Below are positions 9,988 through 20,225 of a DNA stretch of 64,000 nucleotides, in pieces. The stretch spans positions 806,001 to 870,000 of the forward strand of contig NZ_JBFRXN010000003.1 of assembly GCF_040947875.1 (NCBI RefSeq). Reading direction: 5' to 3'. Within the stretch, counting starts at the first letter, position 1; each line of letters begins with the position of its first letter. The notes below the pieces were generated by a model. That model ran no database searches and was not told where the DNA came from. It saw only the letters and a list, made by a program, of their open reading frames with translations. A program made the position numbers and the translations under genes. The stretch is from Pseudomonas sp. MYb118. Lineage in GTDB: Bacteria > Pseudomonadota > Gammaproteobacteria > Pseudomonadales > Pseudomonadaceae.

Positions 9988-10548
9988 ATGGCTGCTATGC
10001 CCAAGTTCATGCTGCTCGCTGTGTTGGCGCTGCTGGCTGCCTGTCGCAGCGACCCGATTCAATTCCATACCCTGACCCCGGCGCAAATGAACGGTGCAAC
10101 ACGGGGGCACGGCGCAGACATCCAGATCGAAGGCCTGAGTGTGCCGCCCCAGGTGGACCGGCCGCAGATCGTCATTCGCCAGGGCAACAGTGGCCTGGCC
10201 ATTCTGGAAACCGACTGGTGGGCCGCCAGCCTGGTGGACGAGTTGCGCAGTGCGTTGGCCGATCAGCTCGCCAATAGCGCCCCCAGGCAGAAAGTGTCGG
10301 TGCGCCTGGACGTGCAGCGTTTCGATTCGATTCCCGGCCAATATGCGCTGATCGACGTGCAATGGCGCCTGCGCAGCGCCGGTGATGGCGACAACACCCT
10401 GTTGAGTTGCCACAGTACGTTGCGGACACCGTCGGGGCCGACCGTAGACGAGTTGGTGATCGCCCAACAGGGCAACGTCAAGCGCCTTGCCGAGCTGATC
10501 AGCCAGGCGGCCAACGGCAACCGCAAAACTTGCCCACCGGCCTCATGA
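9988..10548 (+). CDS. pqiC: PqiC outer-membrane lipoprotein
   Basis: A 186-residue lipoprotein. The signal MAAMPKFMLLAVLALLAA-C carries the lipobox LLAAC, with lipidation predicted at Cys20. The mature part contains the ABC-type auxiliary lipoprotein pattern (DUF330/PqiC): IQIEGLSVPPQVDRPQIVIR, WWAASLVDELRSALADQL and VRLDVQRFDSIPG. PqiC binds the tip of the PqiB needle at the outer membrane and completes the trans-envelope path. It follows pqiB by 17 bp with an AGGAG ribosome site. No terminator was convincingly seen after it; a T-run at 10555-10561 lacks a clear stem. Confidence 0.88.
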   Translation: MAAMPKFMLLAVLALLAACRSDPIQFHTLTPAQMNGATRGHGADIQIEGLSVPPQVDRPQIVIRQGNSGLAILETDWWAASLVDELRSALADQLANSAPRQKVSVRLDVQRFDSIPGQYALIDVQWRLRSAGDGDNTLLSCHSTLRTPSGPTVDELVIAQQGNVKRLAELISQAANGNRKTCPPAS

Positions 10549-10597
10549 ATTCACGTTTTTTTCGCATTTGGCCGATTACATTTGCCGGCGTTTGAGC

Positions 10598-10618
10598 TGC
10601 AAACGATTCGCATTGACC
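10598..10618. promoter_or_regulatory. Candidate Fur box upstream of iron ABC operon
   Basis: GCAAACGATTCGCATTGAC lies about 70-90 bp before the binding-protein start and resembles the palindromic Pseudomonas Fur site of the form GCAAATGATTCTCATTTGC, matching 15 of 19 positions. Together with the iron-type transporter downstream this suggests Fe(II)-Fur repression. Recognition is by eye, not by a scored matrix. Confidence 0.5.
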
Positions 10619-10686
10619 TACACTCATTGACGACCCTCTTTGGTCTGTCCGTGCACGATTCCAAACATAACTGGAGCTGCCGCCGC

Positions 10687-11700
10687 ATGAATCACCGCAT
10701 CCCCGCAATCCTCAAGCACACCCTGCTGGCCACTGCCCTGCTCGGCGCTGGCCACGTCTACGCCGCCGACGCCGATGGCATCGTGGTCTACAACGCCCAG
10801 CACGAAAGCCTGACCAAGGCCTGGGTCGAGGGTTTCACCAAGGAAACCGGCATCAAGGTCACGGTGCGCAACGGCGATGACACCGAGATGGGCAACCAGA
10901 TTGTCCAGGAAGGCGCCGCCTCCCCGGCGGACGTGTTCCTCACCGAGAACTCTCCGGCCATGGTGCTGGTCGACAACGCGGGCCTGTTTGCACCGGTGGC
11001 ACCGACTACCCTGGAACAGGTGGATGCGGCCTACCGCCCGGCCCACGGCAAATGGGTAGGGATTGCGGCGCGCTCCACGGTGTTTGTCTACAACCCGAGC
11101 AAGTTGCCGGAAGCCGAGCTGCCGAAATCGCTGATGGACCTGGCCGATCCGAAATGGAAAGGTCGCTGGGCCGCTTCGCCGGCCGGCGCCGACTTCCAGG
11201 CGATCGTCGCCGCCGTGCTGGAGCTCAAGGGCGAAGCGGCCACACTGGAATGGCTCAAGGGCATGAAAGCCAACTACGCCCCTTACCGCGGCAACAGCTC
11301 GGTGCTCAAGGCGGTCAACGCCGGGCAGGTCGACAGCGGCGTGATCTATCACTACTACCGTTTTGGCGACCAGGCCAAGACCGGTGAAAACAGCAAGAAC
11401 ACTGCCCTGTACTACTTCAAGCACAAGGACCCGGGTGCGTTCGTGAGTATCTCCGGTGGCGGCGTCCTCGCGTCCAGTCAACACAAGGAACAGGCCCAGG
11501 CCTTCCTCAAGTGGGTGACCGGCAAGGACGGCCAGGCGATTCTCAGGACCGGCAACTCGTATGAGTACGCGGTCGGCAAGAACGTTGAATCCAACCCTAA
11601 ACTGGTGCCTTTGCAGCAGCTCGATGCGCCGAAAGTCGACGCGTCCAAACTCGACAGTAAAAAAGCCGTGGAGCTGATGACTCAGGCCGGATTGCTTTGA
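10687..11700 (+). CDS. Fe(III) ABC transporter substrate-binding protein (FbpA-like)
   Basis: A 337-residue periplasmic protein. A signal peptide ([20 protein letters not shown] to the AHVYA-A region, cleavage near residue 26) precedes the mature start [15 protein letters not shown]. The iron ligand positions of the FbpA/HitA family are visible: H39 in YNAQHE and the adjacent tyrosines Y223-Y224 in IYHYYRFG. Further family phrases are [28 protein letters not shown] and [20 protein letters not shown]. It should capture ferric ion in the periplasm and pass it to the permease below. The ATG at 10687 is chosen for the signal peptide and a GGAG about 10 nt upstream. The permease gene starts 4 bp after its stop, and a candidate Fur box precedes the operon. 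Confidence 0.9.
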   Translation: MNHRIPAILKHTLLATALLGAGHVYAADADGIVVYNAQHESLTKAWVEGFTKETGIKVTVRNGDDTEMGNQIVQEGAASPADVFLTENSPAMVLVDNAGLFAPVAPTTLEQVDAAYRPAHGKWVGIAARSTVFVYNPSKLPEAELPKSLMDLADPKWKGRWAASPAGADFQAIVAAVLELKGEAATLEWLKGMKANYAPYRGNSSVLKAVNAGQVDSGVIYHYYRFGDQAKTGENSKNTALYYFKHKDPGAFVSISGGGVLASSQHKEQAQAFLKWVTGKDGQAILRTGNSYEYAVGKNVESNPKLVPLQQLDAPKVDASKLDSKKAVELMTQAGLL

Positions 11701-11704
11701 ATTG

Positions 11705-13303
11705 ATGCCTGAAACACTGCCGGCGGGGGTCGCCGCACCGATCCCCGCACCATTGCGCCGCCACGCCCGGGGTTTGTTTGCCGGGCGTGGCGGCGCGTGG
11801 GTGATTGGCCTGTCGGTGCTGGTGTCGGTGCTGTCGCTGCTGCCGATCGCCTTTGTCGTGGGGGTGTCGTGGCAAACCGGTTGGGTCCGGCTGGTGGAAC
11901 TGGTGTTCCGCCCGCGGGTGGGCGAGCTGCTGCTCAACACCGTGTTGCTGGTGGTGATCACCCTGCCCCTTTGCGTGGCGCTGGGTGTGACACTGGCCTG
12001 GCTGACCGAGCGCAGCAATTTGCCGGGTCGTCGTGTCTGGTCGTTACTGGCCATCGCGCCGCTGGCAGTGCCGGCGTTCGTGCACAGTTATGCCTGGGTG
12101 AGCCTGGTGCCACCGATCCATGGGCTGTTTGCCGGCGTGTTGGTGTCGGTGATCGCCTACTTCCCTTTTCTCTACTTGCCGGTGGCCGCAACCCTGCGCC
12201 GTCTCGACCCGGCCATCGAGGATGTCGCGCAGTCGATGGGGCTCAAGCCATGGGCGGTGTTCTTCCGGGTGGTGGTGCCGCAATTGCGCCTGGCCATTTG
12301 CGGCGGCGCCCTGCTGGTTGGATTGCACCTGCTGGCCGAATACGGCCTGTATGCGATGATCCGCTTCGATACGTTCACCACGGCGATCTTCGATCAGTTC
12401 AAATCCACCTTCAACGGCCCGGCCGCCAACATGCTCGCCGGTGTGCTGGCGCTCAGTTGCCTGGCGATGCTGACGGTCGAATCGGCGGCCCGTGGGCATG
12501 CGCGTTACGCCCGGGTGGGCTCGGGCAGTGCGCGCGAACAGCGCCTGGTCAGGCTCAAGACTGGCCAGACGCTCCTTGCCCTGACCTTGCTGATGCTGAC
12601 CTGCGCCCTGGCCCTGGGCGTGCCGTTGATTACCCTGGGCAAGTGGCTGGTCGCCGGTGGCGTGCAGGTCTGGCAGATGGCCGAGTTGCTACCCGCGTTG
12701 CAACAGACCCTGCTGTTGGGTGCCGCGGGTGCCGCGCTCACCACCCTGGCGGCGATCCCGATTGCCTGGCTGTCGATCCGCTCGCCGGGGCGCTTGCAGC
12801 GGGTGCTGGAGAGCTGCAACTACATCACCAGTTCGTTGCCGGGGATTGTCGTCGCCCTGGCGCTGGTGACCGTCACGGTGCATTTCGCCCGGCCGATCTA
12901 CCAGACCACCATTACCGTGCTGCTCGCCTACTTGCTGATGTTTCTGCCCCGCGCGCTGGTCAGCCTGCGGGCCGGTATCGCCCAGGCGCCGATCGAGCTG
13001 GAAAACATGGCGCGCAGCCTGGGGCGTTCGCCCGCCAAGGCGTTGTGGCTGATCACCCTGCGCCTGGCTGCACCGGGTGCCGCGGCGGGCGCGGCGCTGG
13101 TGTTTTTGGCGATCACCAATGAATTGACCGCCACCTTGCTGCTGGCACCCAACGGCACTCGCACCCTGGCCACCGGCTTCTGGGCGCTGACCAGCGAAAT
13201 CGACTATGCAGCGGCCGCGCCCTACGCGCTGCTGATGATTGTGCTGTCCCTGCCGTTGACCGGCCTCCTCTACCACCAATCCAAACGCACGGCGGGCCGA
13301 TGA
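11705..13303 (+). CDS. Fe(III) ABC transporter permease (FbpB-like, fused double permease)
   Basis: A 532-residue inner-membrane protein made of two binding-protein-dependent permease halves, each about six membrane helices. Both EAA loops that contact the ATPase are visible: [20 protein letters not shown] near residue 173 and [20 protein letters not shown] near 435. The tandem fusion is typical for FbpB/SfuB/HitB iron permeases. It starts with ATG at 11705, one codon after a TTG, directly after the binding-protein stop, and its last codons overlap the ATPase start by 4 bp. It forms the transmembrane channel for ferric ion. Confidence 0.9.
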   Translation: MPETLPAGVAAPIPAPLRRHARGLFAGRGGAWVIGLSVLVSVLSLLPIAFVVGVSWQTGWVRLVELVFRPRVGELLLNTVLLVVITLPLCVALGVTLAWLTERSNLPGRRVWSLLAIAPLAVPAFVHSYAWVSLVPPIHGLFAGVLVSVIAYFPFLYLPVAATLRRLDPAIEDVAQSMGLKPWAVFFRVVVPQLRLAICGGALLVGLHLLAEYGLYAMIRFDTFTTAIFDQFKSTFNGPAANMLAGVLALSCLAMLTVESAARGHARYARVGSGSAREQRLVRLKTGQTLLALTLLMLTCALALGVPLITLGKWLVAGGVQVWQMAELLPALQQTLLLGAAGAALTTLAAIPIAWLSIRSPGRLQRVLESCNYITSSLPGIVVALALVTVTVHFARPIYQTTITVLLAYLLMFLPRALVSLRAGIAQAPIELENMARSLGRSPAKALWLITLRLAAPGAAAGAALVFLAITNELTATLLLAPNGTRTLATGFWALTSEIDYAAAAPYALLMIVLSLPLTGLLYHQSKRTAGR

Positions 13304-14355
13304 ACGCGCTTGAACTGCAGTCGATCAGCAAATCCTATGGCTCACAACGGGTCCTGCATGACATCAGCCTGGCGGTGCCGACCGGCAGTCGCACGGTGAT
13401 CGTCGGCCCTTCAGGGTCGGGCAAGACCACCTTGCTGCGGATGATCGCCGGTTTTGAGTTTCCCGACGCCGGCAGCCTGTCGCTCAATGGCCAGACCCTG
13501 GTCGACGACACCCGTGAAGTGCCGGCGCATCAACGCCAGATCGGTTACGTGCCACAGGATGGCGCGCTGTTTCCGCACATGAGCGTGGCGGCCAATATCG
13601 GTTTCGGCCTCGCAGCCAAGGGCACGGACAAGCGCGAGCGTATCGCCCAGTTGATGGACAGCGTGGCATTGCCGCTCAACATGGCCGAGCGCTGGCCCCA
13701 CGAACTGTCCGGCGGGCAGCAGCAACGGGTGGCGCTGGCCCGGGCGTTGGCGCAGCAGCCACGGTTGATGTTGCTGGATGAACCTTTCTCCGCGCTCGAT
13801 ACCGGTTTGCGCGCGGCCATGCGCAAGATGGTCGCGCGTTTGCTGGCCGATGCAGGCGTGACCACCATCCTGGTCACCCATGACCAGAGCGAAGCGTTGT
13901 CGTTTGCCGATCAGTTGGCGGTGATGCGTGACGGGCGGCTGGTGCAGTCCGGGCACCCGTTGGACCTGTATCGCTACCCGGACGATGAGCAAACCGCGCT
14001 GTTCCTCGGCGACGCCGTGGTCATGCCCGCCAGGATCGAGGCCGGCTGGGCCCATTGCGAGCTGGGGCGGATCCCGGTCAACAACCATCGCAACAACAGC
14101 AGCGCCCAGATCATGCTGCGCCCTGAGCAATTGCAGGTGGTGGGCGTGGTCGCCAACAGCCTGGAAGTCGCCGGCTGCCGCGCCGTGGTGACCGACCGGG
14201 ACTTCAGCGGCAACACCTGCACCCTGACCGTCGAACTCGACCCCCAACCCGGCCGCTCCCTGATGGTCCGCAGCTCCGGCCTGTACGCCCCACCGACCGG
14301 CAGCGCGGTGCACGTCACCACCATCGGCCATGCGCACGTGCTGAGTGGCCCATAA
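13300..14355 (+). CDS. Fe(III) ABC transporter ATP-binding protein (FbpC-like)
   Basis: A 351-residue ATPase. Walker A is GPSGSGKTT (36-44), the Q-loop lies in [12 protein letters not shown], the signature is LSGGQQQR (136-143), Walker B is LMLLDEP (156-162), the D-loop SALD follows, and the switch histidine is H194 in LVTHDQ. A C-terminal TOBE-like region (about 240-351) has the pattern LRPEQLQVV...[11 protein letters not shown], as in FbpC/PotA-type ATPases. It energises import through the fused permease. ATGA overlap with the permease gene implies coupled expression. A long REP array starts 10 bp after its stop. Confidence 0.92.
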   Translation: MNALELQSISKSYGSQRVLHDISLAVPTGSRTVIVGPSGSGKTTLLRMIAGFEFPDAGSLSLNGQTLVDDTREVPAHQRQIGYVPQDGALFPHMSVAANIGFGLAAKGTDKRERIAQLMDSVALPLNMAERWPHELSGGQQQRVALARALAQQPRLMLLDEPFSALDTGLRAAMRKMVARLLADAGVTTILVTHDQSEALSFADQLAVMRDGRLVQSGHPLDLYRYPDDEQTALFLGDAVVMPARIEAGWAHCELGRIPVNNHRNNSSAQIMLRPEQLQVVGVVANSLEVAGCRAVVTDRDFSGNTCTLTVELDPQPGRSLMVRSSGLYAPPTGSAVHVTTIGHAHVLSGP

Positions 14356-14364
14356 CCCCGCCCC

Positions 14365-14878
14365 CTGTAGGAGCGAGCTTGCTCGCGATGCGGTGTATCA
14401 GGTACCCCGCGTCATCGTTGACGACCATCGCGAGCAGGCTCGCTCCCACAGAGACAGCCCCAATCCTGTGGGAGCGGGCTTGCCCGCGATGAGCCTGAGG
14501 GCGCCGAGGGGTGTCAGGTGCCCCGCGTTATCGTTGGCCTCCATCGCGAGCAAGCTCGCTCCTACAGACACAGCGCCAACCCTGTGGGAGCGGGCTTGCC
14601 CGCGATGAGCCTGAGAGCGCCGCAGGGTGTCAGGTACCCCGCGTCATCGTTGACCTCCATCGCGAGCATGCTCGCTCCTACAGACACAGCGCCAACCTGT
14701 GGGAGCGGGCTTGCCCGCGATGAGCCTGAGGGCAGCGCGGGGTGTCAGGTGCCCCCCCATACAGATGACCGCAATCCTTGTGGGAGCGAGCCTGCTCGCG
14801 ATGAGCCTGAGGGCGCCGCGGGGTGTCAGGTGCCCCGTATTATCGTTGACCTCCATCGCGAGCAAGCTCGCTCCTACA
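14365..14878. repeat. Tandem REPIN array (nine REP sequences)
   Basis: Forward REPs at 14365, 14466, 14582, 14697 and 14778 and reverse REPs at 14427, 14543, 14659 and 14854 alternate along about 515 bp. Units of about 116 bp (forward REP, a 52-bp core containing GGGTGTCAGGTGCCCCGCGT and ATCGTTGACCTCC, reverse REP, then a 14-bp linker such as ACACAGCGCCAACC) repeat in tandem. The fourth unit has lost its right-hand REP and half its core. Some REPs have GCGGGCTTGCCCGC in place of GCGAGCTTGCTCGC, a paired change that keeps the stem. The array separates the iron ABC operon from the arn operon. Confidence 0.93.
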
Positions 14879-14889
14879 GGGGGATGTGG

Positions 14890-15187
14890 TTGTCGTTTGA
14901 TTGGATATAAACCAACTAACAACTGAAATATTTCTCATATAACGCGGGCAACTTCCGTAGGACTTTTCTGGATGAACGGCAGAAGTCTGAACATAGGCTT
15001 AATAACGTTCAGATAGACGATTCTCTTACCGCTTTTTGATGTTTCTTTCACAAAAAAACGCCTACCCTCAGTCCTACCCATAACGCCTGGACGGGCTACT
15101 GGCCGCGCCCTTGGGGGCGAACCATTCGTTGAACATTATTGATTTCGGCACTTTTGTCGAAGGAACTCTTACGCCCTGAGGTTTTCC
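14890..15187 (+). promoter_or_regulatory. arnB: AT-rich upstream region of the arn operon with candidate regulator sites
   Basis: This stretch is distinctly AT-richer than its surroundings and contains no convincing gene. Two elements stand out: an inverted repeat TCTGAAC (14986-14992) / GTTCAGA (15007-15013) flanking a CTTAAT half-site (14998-15003) like those bound by PmrA-type regulators, and TTGATGTTTCTTTCAC (15036-15051), which resembles the ColR-type motif ending in TTTTTCAC with two mismatches. A long leader of over 100 nt would separate these from arnB. The arn operon in pseudomonads is controlled by two-component systems sensing cations and cationic peptides; which site is used here is inference. 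Confidence 0.4.
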
Positions 15188-16336
15188 ATGGATGAAGTTT
15201 TTCTGCCCTTCTCCCGACCCAGTATCGGTGATGAAGAAATAGCTGCCGTAGAACAAGTCCTGCGCTCCGGCTGGATCACTACCGGGCCAAAGAACCAGCA
15301 ACTTGAACAACACTTTGCCAACTATGTCGGTTGCCGCCACGCCGTGGCCTTGTCCTCGGCGACCGGGGCCATGCACGTCACGTTGCTGGCCCTGGGCATC
15401 GGCCCCGGCGATGAAGTCATCACGCCGTCGCAGACCTGGGTGTCGACCGCCAACCTGATCTGCCTGCTGGGCGCGACGCCGGTGTTCGTCGATGTCGACC
15501 GCGATACCCTGATGAGCAGCGCAGAACTGATCGAAGCCGCCATCACCCCACGCACCCGGGCAATCATCCCGGTGCACTACGCCGGGGCTGCGTTCGATCT
15601 CGACCCGCTTTACCTGCTTGCCGAGAAACACGGCATCCCCGTCATCGAGGACGCCGCCCACGCCGTCGGCACCCGCTACAAGAACCGCCATGTCGGCGCC
15701 CAGGGCACGGCGATCTTCTCGTTTCACGCGATCAAGAACATGACCTGCGCCGAAGGCGCGATGTTCGTCACCGACGATGAAGCGCTGGCCAACCGGGTGC
15801 GCATGCTCAAGTTCCACGGGCTGGGCGTTGACGCCTACGACCGCCTGACCCACGGCCGCAAGCCCCAGGCCCAGGTCATCGAGCCGGGTTTCAAGTACAA
15901 CCTGGCCGACATCAACGCCGCCATCGCCCTGGTGCAACTGGAGCGCATCGAAGCAATCAACGCCAGGCGCGCCGCACTGGCAAAAGCTTACCTGCAACGA
16001 CTGGAAGGCCTGCCAGTGCAACCGCTGACAGTGCCGACGTATCCGCAGCACCACGCCTGGCACCTGTTCATCCTGCGCATCGACGCCGAGCGCTGCGGGC
16101 TGGATCGCGAAGCCTTCATGAAAGCCTTGCAGGCACGGAACATCGGTACCGGCATCCACTTCATCGCGACACACCTGCACACCTACTACCGCCAGCGTTT
16201 CCCCAACCTCTACCTGCCCAACACCGAATGGAACTCGGCACGCCTGTGCTCGATCCCGTTGTTCCCCGACATGACCGAGCGCGATGTCGATCGCGTGGTC
16301 AGCGCCATTGAACAGACACTGGACACCCGCCCGTGA
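15188..16336 (+). CDS. arnB: UDP-4-amino-4-deoxy-L-arabinose aminotransferase
   Basis: A 382-residue PLP enzyme of the DegT/DnrJ/EryC1 family that transaminates UDP-4-keto-pentose to UDP-L-Ara4N with glutamate as donor. The PLP lysine is K183 in [17 protein letters not shown]; the substrate region [16 protein letters not shown] and the phosphate-binding SSATGAMH are present, and D155/H158 in IEDAAHAVG match the cofactor ring contacts. It begins [17 protein letters not shown], as in other ArnB proteins. It is the first gene of arnBCADTEF-ugd and overlaps arnC by 4 bp. The pathway lowers the negative charge of lipid A and gives resistance to polymyxin and other cationic peptides. Confidence 0.95.
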   Translation: MDEVFLPFSRPSIGDEEIAAVEQVLRSGWITTGPKNQQLEQHFANYVGCRHAVALSSATGAMHVTLLALGIGPGDEVITPSQTWVSTANLICLLGATPVFVDVDRDTLMSSAELIEAAITPRTRAIIPVHYAGAAFDLDPLYLLAEKHGIPVIEDAAHAVGTRYKNRHVGAQGTAIFSFHAIKNMTCAEGAMFVTDDEALANRVRMLKFHGLGVDAYDRLTHGRKPQAQVIEPGFKYNLADINAAIALVQLERIEAINARRAALAKAYLQRLEGLPVQPLTVPTYPQHHAWHLFILRIDAERCGLDREAFMKALQARNIGTGIHFIATHLHTYYRQRFPNLYLPNTEWNSARLCSIPLFPDMTERDVDRVVSAIEQTLDTRP

Positions 16337-17352
16337 AACCCTATCCGATCCGTTGCGTGTCGATTGTCATCCCGGTCTACAACGAACAGGACAGCCTGCC
16401 CGAACTGCTCAGGCGCACCGAAGCGGCGTGCCAGCAACTGCACCATGACTACGAAATCGTCATGGTCGACGACGGCAGCCGCGATCAATCGGCACAGATC
16501 CTCGAAGAAGCCGCCAACCGCGAGTGCAGCCCGGTGGTGGCGGTCATCCTCAACCGCAACTACGGCCAGCACGCGGCGATCATGGCCGGCTTCGAGCAAT
16601 GCAAGGGCGATGTGGTCATCACCCTCGACGCCGACCTGCAGAACCCGCCGGAAGAAATCCCGCGCCTGGTGGCCCAGGCCGAACTCGGCTACGACGTGGT
16701 GGCCACGGTGCGCAACAACCGCCAGGACTCGGCCCTGCGCCGCTGGCCATCGAAGCTGATCAACCTCGCCGTGCAACGCTCCACCGGTGTGGCCATGACC
16801 GATTACGGCTGCATGCTGCGCGCCTACCGTCGCTCGATCGTCGAGGCGATGCTCGCCTGCCGCGAACGCAGCACCTTCATCCCGATCCTCGCCAACAGCT
16901 TTGCCCGGCACACCACGGAAATCCTCGTGCCCCACGCCGAACGTGAACACGGCGAATCCAAATACAGCCCGATGCGCCTGGTCAACCTGATGTTCGACCT
17001 GATCACTTGCATGACCACCACACCGCTGCGGCTGCTGAGCATCGTCGGTTTCGCCATGGCCGGGCTCGGCCTGGCCTTCGCCACCGCGCTGATCGTGCTG
17101 CGCCTGGTGTTCGGCGCCGGCTGGGCCGGTGACGGCACCTTCGTGCTGTTCGCCGTGCTGTTCGTGTTCACCGGTGGCCAGTTCATCGGCATGGGCCTGT
17201 TGGGCGAATACCTGGGGCGCATGTACAGCGATGTGCGCGCCCGCCCGCGTTTTTTCATTGAAAAAGTCCTGCGCAGCCAACCCGCCGCCCCTGTGGCGGG
17301 GGTCACCGTCGACGGCCTCCCTTCCCTTTCTCCCGATCAGGTTCATCCATGA
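16333..17352 (+). CDS. arnC: Undecaprenyl-phosphate Ara4FN transferase
   Basis: A 339-residue family 2 glycosyltransferase with [19 protein letters not shown] at the start, the nucleotide-binding VDDGSRD, and the metal-binding DAD (99-101) in [15 protein letters not shown]. Two C-terminal membrane helices (about 233-255 and 268-292) anchor it to the inner membrane. It moves formylated aminoarabinose from UDP to undecaprenyl phosphate. ATGA overlaps link it to arnB upstream and arnA downstream, so translation is coupled. Length and motif order match ArnC, distinguishing it from generic dolichol-phosphate-type transferases mainly by context. Confidence 0.95.
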   Translation: MKPYPIRCVSIVIPVYNEQDSLPELLRRTEAACQQLHHDYEIVMVDDGSRDQSAQILEEAANRECSPVVAVILNRNYGQHAAIMAGFEQCKGDVVITLDADLQNPPEEIPRLVAQAELGYDVVATVRNNRQDSALRRWPSKLINLAVQRSTGVAMTDYGCMLRAYRRSIVEAMLACRERSTFIPILANSFARHTTEILVPHAEREHGESKYSPMRLVNLMFDLITCMTTTPLRLLSIVGFAMAGLGLAFATALIVLRLVFGAGWAGDGTFVLFAVLFVFTGGQFIGMGLLGEYLGRMYSDVRARPRFFIEKVLRSQPAAPVAGVTVDGLPSLSPDQVHP

Positions 17353-19340
17353 GCGCAAAAGCTGTTGTCTTCGCCTATCACGATATCGGTTGTGCCGGCA
17401 TCGAAGCCCTGCTGGGCAGCGGTTACGAGATTGCCGCGGTGTTCACCCACGCCGACGATCCCCAGGAAAACACCTTCTACGCCTCGGTGGCGCAACTGTG
17501 CGCGCGCAAGGGCATCACCGTGCATGCGCCGGAAGACGTCAACCATCCGCTGTGGATCGAGCGCATCAGCCAGCTCAACCCCGACTACCTGTTTTCGTTC
17601 TACTACCGCAACCTGCTGAGCGAACCGTTGCTGGCCACGGCCAGTAAAGGCGCCTTCAACCTGCACGGCTCGAAACTGCCGCGCTATCGCGGGCGCGCCC
17701 CGGCCAATTGGGTGCTGGTCAACGGCGAAAGCGAAACCGGCGTGACCCTGCACCGCATGGTCAAACGTGCCGACGCCGGTGCGATCGTCGCCCAGCAACC
17801 CGTCGCCATCGAGCGCAGCGACACCGCCCTGAGCCTGCACGGCAAGCTGCGGGTGGCGGCGGCCGACCTGCTGCGCGACACCCTGCCGGCATTGTTGGCG
17901 GGCAAGGTCAACGAAACCACGCAGGATGAAACGCAGGCCACGGTGTACGGGCGCCGCACCCCGGCGGACGGCCAGTTGTTCTGGAAACAGCCGGCAGAAG
18001 CGCTGTTCAACCTGGTGCGCGCGGTCACCCAACCGTATCCGGGGGCGTTCTGTGCCGTCGGCGAGCACAAGTTGATCGTCTGGAGCGCGGACGTGATCAA
18101 GGGCAACGACGGCCTGGCGCCGGGCCGGGTCATCAGCATCGACCCGCTGCGCATCGCCTGTGGCGAGGATTCTCTGGTGATCCACGCCGGCCAGCGCAAC
18201 GACAACGGCCTGTACCTGAGCGGGCCGCAACTGGCGGCCGAGCTAGGGCTGGTCGAGGGCTCGGTGTTGCGCGGTGCCGAAAGCGGCCGCGCGCCACGCC
18301 GCACGCGGGTGCTGATCCTCGGCGTCAACGGTTTCATCGGCAATCACCTGTCCGAGCGCCTGCTGCGCGATGACCGCTACGAGATCTACGGCCTGGACAT
18401 CGGCAGCGACGCCATCGAGCGCCTGCGCAGCCACGCCAATTTCCATTTCGTCGAAGGCGACATCAGCATTCACTCCGAATGGATCGAGTACCACATCAAG
18501 AAGTGCGACGTGATCCTGCCGCTGGTGGCCATCGCCACGCCGATCGAATACACGCGCAATCCGCTGCGGGTGTTCGAGCTGGACTTCGAGGAAAACCTCA
18601 AGCTGGTGCGCTACTGCGTCAAGTACAACAAGCGGGTGATCTTCCCGTCGACGTCGGAAGTCTATGGCATGTGCCAGGACGAAAAATTCGACGAGGACAC
18701 CTCCAACCTGGTGGTCGGCCCCATCAACAAACAACGCTGGATCTACTCCACGTCCAAGCAGTTGCTCGACCGGGTGATCTGGGCCTACGGCCAGAAAGGC
18801 CTGAACTTCACCCTGTTCCGCCCCTTCAACTGGATGGGCCCGCGCCTGGACCGTCTCGACTCGGCGCGTATCGGCAGCTCCCGGGCGATCACCCAGTTGA
18901 TCCTCAATCTGGTGGAAGGCACGCCGATTCGCCTGTTCGACGGCGGCGAGCAGAAACGCTGCTTCACCGACATCGCCGACGGCGTAGAGGCTCTGGCGCG
19001 GATCATCGACAACCATGACGACGCCTGCAACGGTCAGGTGATCAACATCGGCAACCCGGACAACGAAGCCAGCATCCGCCAGTTGGGCGAAGAGCTGCTA
19101 CGTCAGTTCGAGGCCCATCCATTGCGCGATAACTTCCCGCCGTTCGCCGGCTTTCGCGAGGTGGAAAGCAAGGCGTTCTACGGCAGTGGTTACCAGGACG
19201 TGTCCCACCGCAAGCCGAGCATCGACAACGCCCGGCGCCTGCTGGACTGGGCGCCCACGGTGCAGATGAGCGAAACCATCGGCAATACCCTGGATTTCTT
19301 CCTGCGTGAAGCCATGCGCGAAATCGCGAGTAAAGCCTGA
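17349..19340 (+). CDS. arnA: Bifunctional UDP-glucuronate decarboxylase / UDP-Ara4N formyltransferase
   Basis: A 663-residue two-domain cytoplasmic enzyme. Residues 1-300 are the formyltransferase, with catalytic N104, H106 and D142 in [16 protein letters not shown] and RADAGAIV. Residues 317-663 are the NAD-dependent decarboxylase, with [10 protein letters not shown] (G325, G328, G331), S436-E437 in FPSTSEVYG and Y466/K470 in IYSTSKQ. The C-terminal half oxidatively decarboxylates UDP-glucuronate to the 4-keto-pentose used by ArnB, and the N-terminal half formylates UDP-Ara4N before ArnC uses it. It overlaps arnC by 4 bp and shares a base with the arnD start. All catalytic residues look intact. 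Confidence 0.96.
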   Translation: MSAKAVVFAYHDIGCAGIEALLGSGYEIAAVFTHADDPQENTFYASVAQLCARKGITVHAPEDVNHPLWIERISQLNPDYLFSFYYRNLLSEPLLATASKGAFNLHGSKLPRYRGRAPANWVLVNGESETGVTLHRMVKRADAGAIVAQQPVAIERSDTALSLHGKLRVAAADLLRDTLPALLAGKVNETTQDETQATVYGRRTPADGQLFWKQPAEALFNLVRAVTQPYPGAFCAVGEHKLIVWSADVIKGNDGLAPGRVISIDPLRIACGEDSLVIHAGQRNDNGLYLSGPQLAAELGLVEGSVLRGAESGRAPRRTRVLILGVNGFIGNHLSERLLRDDRYEIYGLDIGSDAIERLRSHANFHFVEGDISIHSEWIEYHIKKCDVILPLVAIATPIEYTRNPLRVFELDFEENLKLVRYCVKYNKRVIFPSTSEVYGMCQDEKFDEDTSNLVVGPINKQRWIYSTSKQLLDRVIWAYGQKGLNFTLFRPFNWMGPRLDRLDSARIGSSRAITQLILNLVEGTPIRLFDGGEQKRCFTDIADGVEALARIIDNHDDACNGQVINIGNPDNEASIRQLGEELLRQFEAHPLRDNFPPFAGFREVESKAFYGSGYQDVSHRKPSIDNARRLLDWAPTVQMSETIGNTLDFFLREAMREIASKA

Positions 19341-20225
19341 TGCGGGCGGGGTTGCGCATTGATGTCGACACTTACCGCGGCACCCGCGAAGGCGTGCCGC
19401 GCCTGCTGGACCTGCTCGATGAGGCGCAGGTCAAGGCGACGTTTTTCTTCAGTGTCGGGCCGGACAACATGGGCCGCCACCTGTGGCGCCTGATCCGCCC
19501 GCAATTCCTCTGGAAAATGCTGCGCTCCAATGCCGCCGGCCTGTATGGCTGGGACATCCTGCTGGCCGGTACCGCGTGGCCGGGCAAGCCGATCGGCCGG
19601 GATCTGGGGCACCTGATGCGCCGGGCTCGGGACGCCGGTCACGAAGTGGGCCTGCATGCCTGGGATCACCATGGCTGGCAGGCCAACGCCGGGCGCTGGA
19701 GCAGCCTGCAACTGATCGAGCAACTGCGTCGGGGTGTGGACAGCCTCAGCGACATTCTCGGCCAGGACGTGCCGTGTTCGGCCGCCGCCGGCTGGCGTGC
19801 GGACGAACGGGTGATCGAGGCAAAGCAGGCCTTCGGCTTTCGCTACAACAGCGACTGTCGCGGGCATCGGCTGTTCCAGCCGAAATTGCCCAGCGGCGAA
19901 TTGGGGGCACCGCAAATTCCGGTGGACCTGCCGACCTTCGACGAAGTGGTCGGCCCGACAGTCGCTGCCGCGGATTTCAATCGCTTCATCCTTGACCGCT
20001 TCACGGCGGCAAACCTTAACGTCTACACAATCCACGCCGAAGTCGAAGGGATTCTGATGGCCGACCCCTTTCCGTCAATTGCTGGCCGCTGCGGGCCAAC
20101 GCGGCATTCGCTTCCAGCCCCTGGGCGACTTACTCCCATCCACACCCGGCGAGCTGCCGACTGGCCGGATACACCGAGGCACCCTGGAGGGTCGTGAGGG
20201 CTGGCTGGGAGTGCAAGGCGCATGA
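19340..20225 (+). pseudogene. arnD: arnD deformylase, C-terminus disrupted by +1 frameshift
   Basis: Polysaccharide deacetylase (NodB-type) that removes the formyl group from undecaprenyl-phosphate-Ara4FN in the periplasmic half of the pathway. The frame is open from 19340 with [17 protein letters not shown] and [14 protein letters not shown], and reads correctly to LMADPF. There the sequence CCCCTTTCCGTCAA has one C too many (20072-20073). In the uncorrected frame the protein ends at 20197 with about 40 unrelated residues. Skipping one C restores [20 protein letters not shown] and [12 protein letters not shown], ending with TGA at 20223-20225, a 294-residue ArnD that overlaps the arnT start by ATGA. 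The catalytic core precedes the lesion, so some activity could survive. Sequencing error is the main alternative. Confidence 0.85.

Noticed and set aside
10549..10570. Terminator after pqiC suggested by a run of seven T residues
   Set aside because: No stable stem was found directly before the T-run.
14365..14878. Regularly spaced repeats that look superficially like a CRISPR array
   Set aside because: The repeats are palindromic REPs in alternating orientation, the intervening segments are homologous to each other, and no cas genes are near.
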